Positions 61,709 to 64,000 of a stretch of 64,000 bases of DNA are shown piece by piece (positions within the stretch are counted from its first letter, which is position 1; each line of letters opens with the position of its first letter). The notes under the pieces were generated by a model. It was not told the DNA's origin. It saw only the letters and a program-made list of their open reading frames with translations, and did no database searches. Both the position numbers and the translations under genes were made by a program. Source of the DNA: Bifidobacterium oedipodis (GTDB lineage Bacteria > Actinomycetota > Actinomycetes > Actinomycetales > Bifidobacteriaceae). The DNA lies in NCBI RefSeq assembly GCF_012932425.1, contig NZ_JAAIII010000007.1, forward strand, positions 62,001 to 126,000. The letters run 5' to 3'.

Positions 61709-61806
61709 TCGTGGTTGTCTAGGCAGAATTCCTATCCGTAACAGGTGCTAAGTAATCAGTAATTGTCTTCGTGCTTCAGCGTTCTGTTGGCATCCTATCG
61801 GCATGG

Positions 61807-62850
61807 CTACACGCTTGGTGAGCTGGCGCGGTACACGATGGTGTGCGGCATAACGATATCGGCGGAAGGCGCGCGATGGCCCGCGTTGATTTGGTCGATC
61901 AGTGAGTCTACTGCGCGAATAGCAATATTGTCGGCGTTCTGATCCACCGAAGTGAGCGAGGGAATGGAATATTGTGCCTCGTCGATGTTGTCGAATCCGA
62001 TGACGCGCACATCGGCAGGCACCCGCAGACCCATGTCCTTAAGTTGTCGGATGACGCCGAATGCTAGGTGATCGTTGCCTGCCAGAATGCCATCAGGTTG
62101 TATTCCCAAATCAAACAGGTCACCTATGGCCCGCGCTCCGGAAAGGCTGTTCCAATCGCCGACCTCGCGGATAAGTCGTTTGTCAAGGGCAATGCCGGCT
62201 TCTTCAAGGGCAAGGCAGTAACCTTTGGCGCGTGTGGTGCGTGACGAGATTGGGCCAGTGAGCGCACCGCCGATCATGGCGATGCGGCGGCATCCTGCAT
62301 TGATCAGACTGGTTGTGGCCTCCTTGGCCGCTTGCGTATTGTCGATATGAATGTAGGGGGCAGAGGCGGGGGATGGTTGTGCCCCCAGCATTACTAGTGG
62401 CCAGTTGCCGTCCAACGCAGACGAATTGCCTGTGTCGAGTATCGCGGGGCTGATGATCAGGCCGTCAGTGCGTTGTTGGCGCACGGAATCGATGCTTGCG
62501 AGTTCGTTCTGCAGATTCAGTCCGGTGGACTCCACCAGCACGCTGTATCCGCGATAGCGTGCGGCCGCGATGATGCGTTCTGCGAGTTCCGCAAAATAAC
62601 TTTGCCGCAGATCGGTCACCGACAATGTGATGAGATGCGTGCGTCCGGCCTTGAGGTTCCGGGCGGAAGTGTTGGCTACATAACCGAGCTGGTCGATGGC
62701 TTGTTTGACCCGAGCCTTGGTCGATTCCCTCATATAGGGGTAGCCGCTCAGATAATGGGAGACGGTGGCGATGGAGACTCCTGCGAGTTTCGCCACGTCG
62801 CGTAGCGTGGTTTGCTGCCGGTGTTGCGATGGGCCAGACGTGGTGTCCAT
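61807..62850 (-). CDS. LacI-family transcriptional regulator D
   Basis: A 347-residue repressor: TTLRDVAKLAGVSIATVSHYLSGYPYMRESTKARVKQAIDQLGYVANTSARNLKAGRTHLITLSV, with a sensor containing NAGCRRIAMIGGALTGPISS, ILAGNDHLAFGVIRQLKDMGLRVPADVRVIGFDNIDEAQY. It ends in SPSV. It is convergent with LacI gene C and divergent from the secreted GH43 at 63105, which it probably controls; TTAAACGTTTGA at 62962 is the likely operator. Confidence 0.92.
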   Translation of the reverse strand: MDTTSGPSQHRQQTTLRDVAKLAGVSIATVSHYLSGYPYMRESTKARVKQAIDQLGYVANTSARNLKAGRTHLITLSVTDLRQSYFAELAERIIAAARYRGYSVLVESTGLNLQNELASIDSVRQQRTDGLIISPAILDTGNSSALDGNWPLVMLGAQPSPASAPYIHIDNTQAAKEATTSLINAGCRRIAMIGGALTGPISSRTTRAKGYCLALEEAGIALDKRLIREVGDWNSLSGARAIGDLFDLGIQPDGILAGNDHLAFGVIRQLKDMGLRVPADVRVIGFDNIDEAQYSIPSLTSVDQNADNIAIRAVDSLIDQINAGHRAPSADIVMPHTIVYRASSPSV

Positions 62851-62961
62851 GGGAATCGTGACCTCCCCCTTACAGTCATCTGAAACGATGGTATCCCATG
62901 ATCTAGGCGGATTCTAGTCGTAGATGGCACAGCATGCCTGCGTTATATTCGACACAATTTC

Positions 62962-62973
62962 TTAAACGTTTGA
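62962..62973. promoter_or_regulatory. LacI-type operator before the secreted GH43
   Basis: TTAAACGTTTGA, a near-perfect palindrome centred on CG, in the divergent gap of LacI gene D and the GH43 gene. Confidence 0.6.
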
Positions 62974-63008
62974 TAAATGATTGTAACTGCGTTATGATGA
63001 TTGACGTT

Positions 63009-63029
63009 GATCACAAAAGATTAGTGATC
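63009..63029. promoter_or_regulatory. Inverted repeat GATCAC/GTGATC before the GH43
   Basis: GATCAC (63009-63014) and GTGATC (63024-63029) with a 9-bp centre, 76 bp before the start codon. A possible second regulator site or RNA hairpin. Confidence 0.4.
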
Positions 63030-63104
63030 GAAACCACCGTTGAACAACGGAGTCAAGGGCGTTGCTGCCTTGGAAGTGGCTTGTATACAAGGAAAGGAAC
63101 CCTT

Positions 63105-64000
63105 ATGGGAAAGAGACCCATGCGAGGCGTATCCGCTGTGACGGCGGTTGTCTCAATGTGTGTGGGACTGGTCTCCACGCCTGCTTTCGCAAACGATTCA
63201 GAAATTGCTGTGGCCGCAGCTGCGGCCACAGCGCAAACTGTGTCTTCCAATGAGATTCAGGTTGGATCCGAATGGAGAGACACCGACGGCAACCTTATTG
63301 AAGCGCATGGCGGCGGCGCCATGATGTACAAGGAATCCGAACTCAATTACGACGTCACCGGTGATGGTGACATGGATGACGATGTCTATCTGCTGTATGG
63401 AGAGAACAAAACCAATGCCACCCGCCCGGTCGATGGCGTGAATGGCTACTGGTCCACCGATCTGGTGACTTGGCACAACATGGGCACCGTGCTCGCCACC
63501 CACGAGGTGCTGCCGCACAAGACCATCGCCATCGCCGGCGACGAATGCTACACCGACGTGGACTCCCAGCAGTATTGTGCCGACCATAAGATCTCGCAGG
63601 ACGGCAAGCGCAGTAATTACGCGTCCGGATCCCAGCAGTACACGGTGATGAGCGAGGAGAACCTCGCCGAACTCAAGCGTCTCGCCAACCTGACTGAGGA
63701 GGCGGCCGCCGCCGAAGATCATGCGGATGCCGCAGCCAACGCCAAGACGTTCATCAAAGCGTATGTCGCCGAATGGAACGCGGACGGCACCGCCAAGGCA
63801 TACGACGAAGACGCGCTGGAGCTCGCCTTCGTGGATTTGTATGGCATGTACAGCATCGTTGAACGTCCGAAGATGGTCTACAACAAGAACACCGGCAAAT
63901 ACGTCATCGTGTTCCACTCCGACGGTGCCACCAATGCGAATGCGGATCGTGCCAAATGGGTGACCGGCCTGACGGATTCCGGCAAGTACGATATCACGCA
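63105..64000 (+). CDS. Secreted GH43 (subfamily 24-like), 5' part
   Basis: The first 298 codons of an exported enzyme that runs off the window. The signal peptide is MGKRPMRGVSAVTAVVSMCVGLVSTPAFA, cleaved near residue 29. EAHGGGAMMYKESE...DDVYLLYGENK, GYWSTDLVTWHNMG and ERPKMVYNKNTGKYVIVFHSDG match GH43 enzymes of the exo-beta-1,3-galactanase group (subfamily 24). A ~95-residue insert rich in Ala/Glu/Asp separates these two blocks. ATG at 63105 has GGAAAGGA at 6 bases. Unlike the other glycosidases here it acts outside the cell, possibly on arabinogalactan main chains. LacI gene D is the likely regulator. Confidence 0.82.
   Translation, partial: MGKRPMRGVSAVTAVVSMCVGLVSTPAFANDSEIAVAAAAATAQTVSSNEIQVGSEWRDTDGNLIEAHGGGAMMYKESELNYDVTGDGDMDDDVYLLYGENKTNATRPVDGVNGYWSTDLVTWHNMGTVLATHEVLPHKTIAIAGDECYTDVDSQQYCADHKISQDGKRSNYASGSQQYTVMSEENLAELKRLANLTEEAAAAEDHADAAANAKTFIKAYVAEWNADGTAKAYDEDALELAFVDLYGMYSIVERPKMVYNKNTGKYVIVFHSDGATNANADRAKWVTGLTDSGKYDIT

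Overview
The window reads as a Bifidobacterium chromosome segment. It is GC-rich, and it carries a 504-residue sucrose phosphorylase of the bifidobacterial type, many intracellular glycosidases next to CUT1 sugar ABC transporters, and several LacI-type regulators. I see no rRNA, transposase, integrase, phage gene or CRISPR array. Identifications are read from protein sequence by eye; no database search was run, so species and exact substrates are not settled.

Layout: (1) 1-4.2 kb: the end of a sugar permease, a GH43 enzyme, a convergent ApbE flavin transferase and a GPH-type symporter. (2) 4.4-9.1 kb: a housekeeping block with tRNA-Ala(CGC), rsmI, an ATGA-coupled pair (AbiEi-like protein plus LRV-repeat protein) and metG behind a cluster of DnaA-box-like sites. 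(3) 9.4-47.4 kb: a large carbohydrate-utilisation region. It holds a YesL/DUF624 protein; a permease-permease-SBP operon with SGNH esterase, GH29 and GH3; GH31 and GH43 with a LacI gene and a second SBP; a ROK kinase; a LacI-controlled SBP/permease/permease/GH63-like operon; a GH94-esterase-TetR operon; a heterodimeric ABC exporter; and an AraC-GH88-DUF2264 group. (4) 47.5-54.9 kb: tatD, kup, a class II amidotransferase and a secreted Ig-like/DUF5648 protein. (5) 55-64 kb: sucrose phosphorylase, two related MFS transporters, two LacI genes and the start of a secreted GH43 (subfamily 24-like).

Several genes appear to work together. Three near-identical operators (10-bp arms TTATTTATAA / TTATAAATAA, 2-bp centre) lie before the first ABC operon (10145), before GH31 (18810) and before GH94-esterase-TetR (38623). 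This predicts one regulon, probably under the TetR protein. It would import an oligosaccharide and strip it with fucosidase, alpha-xylosidase, arabinosidase/xylosidase, esterases and beta-glucosidase, then phosphorolyse cellobiose. That set best fits xyloglucan-type oligosaccharides. The GH88, DUF2264 and secreted GH43_24-like genes point instead to uronic-acid or arabinogalactan side chains. The sugar region lies between metG and tatD, which are close neighbours in other actinobacteria, so it looks like an insertion into a conserved block.

The least explained structures are: an array of six 40-bp palindromes repeating every 52-53 bp (25667-25968); two intergenic elements built from 21-bp units in opposed orientation (38666-38819, 55003-55171); and a 92-bp duplicate of the ROK gene's 3' end that now forms a perfect hairpin and supplies the end of the TetR reading frame.
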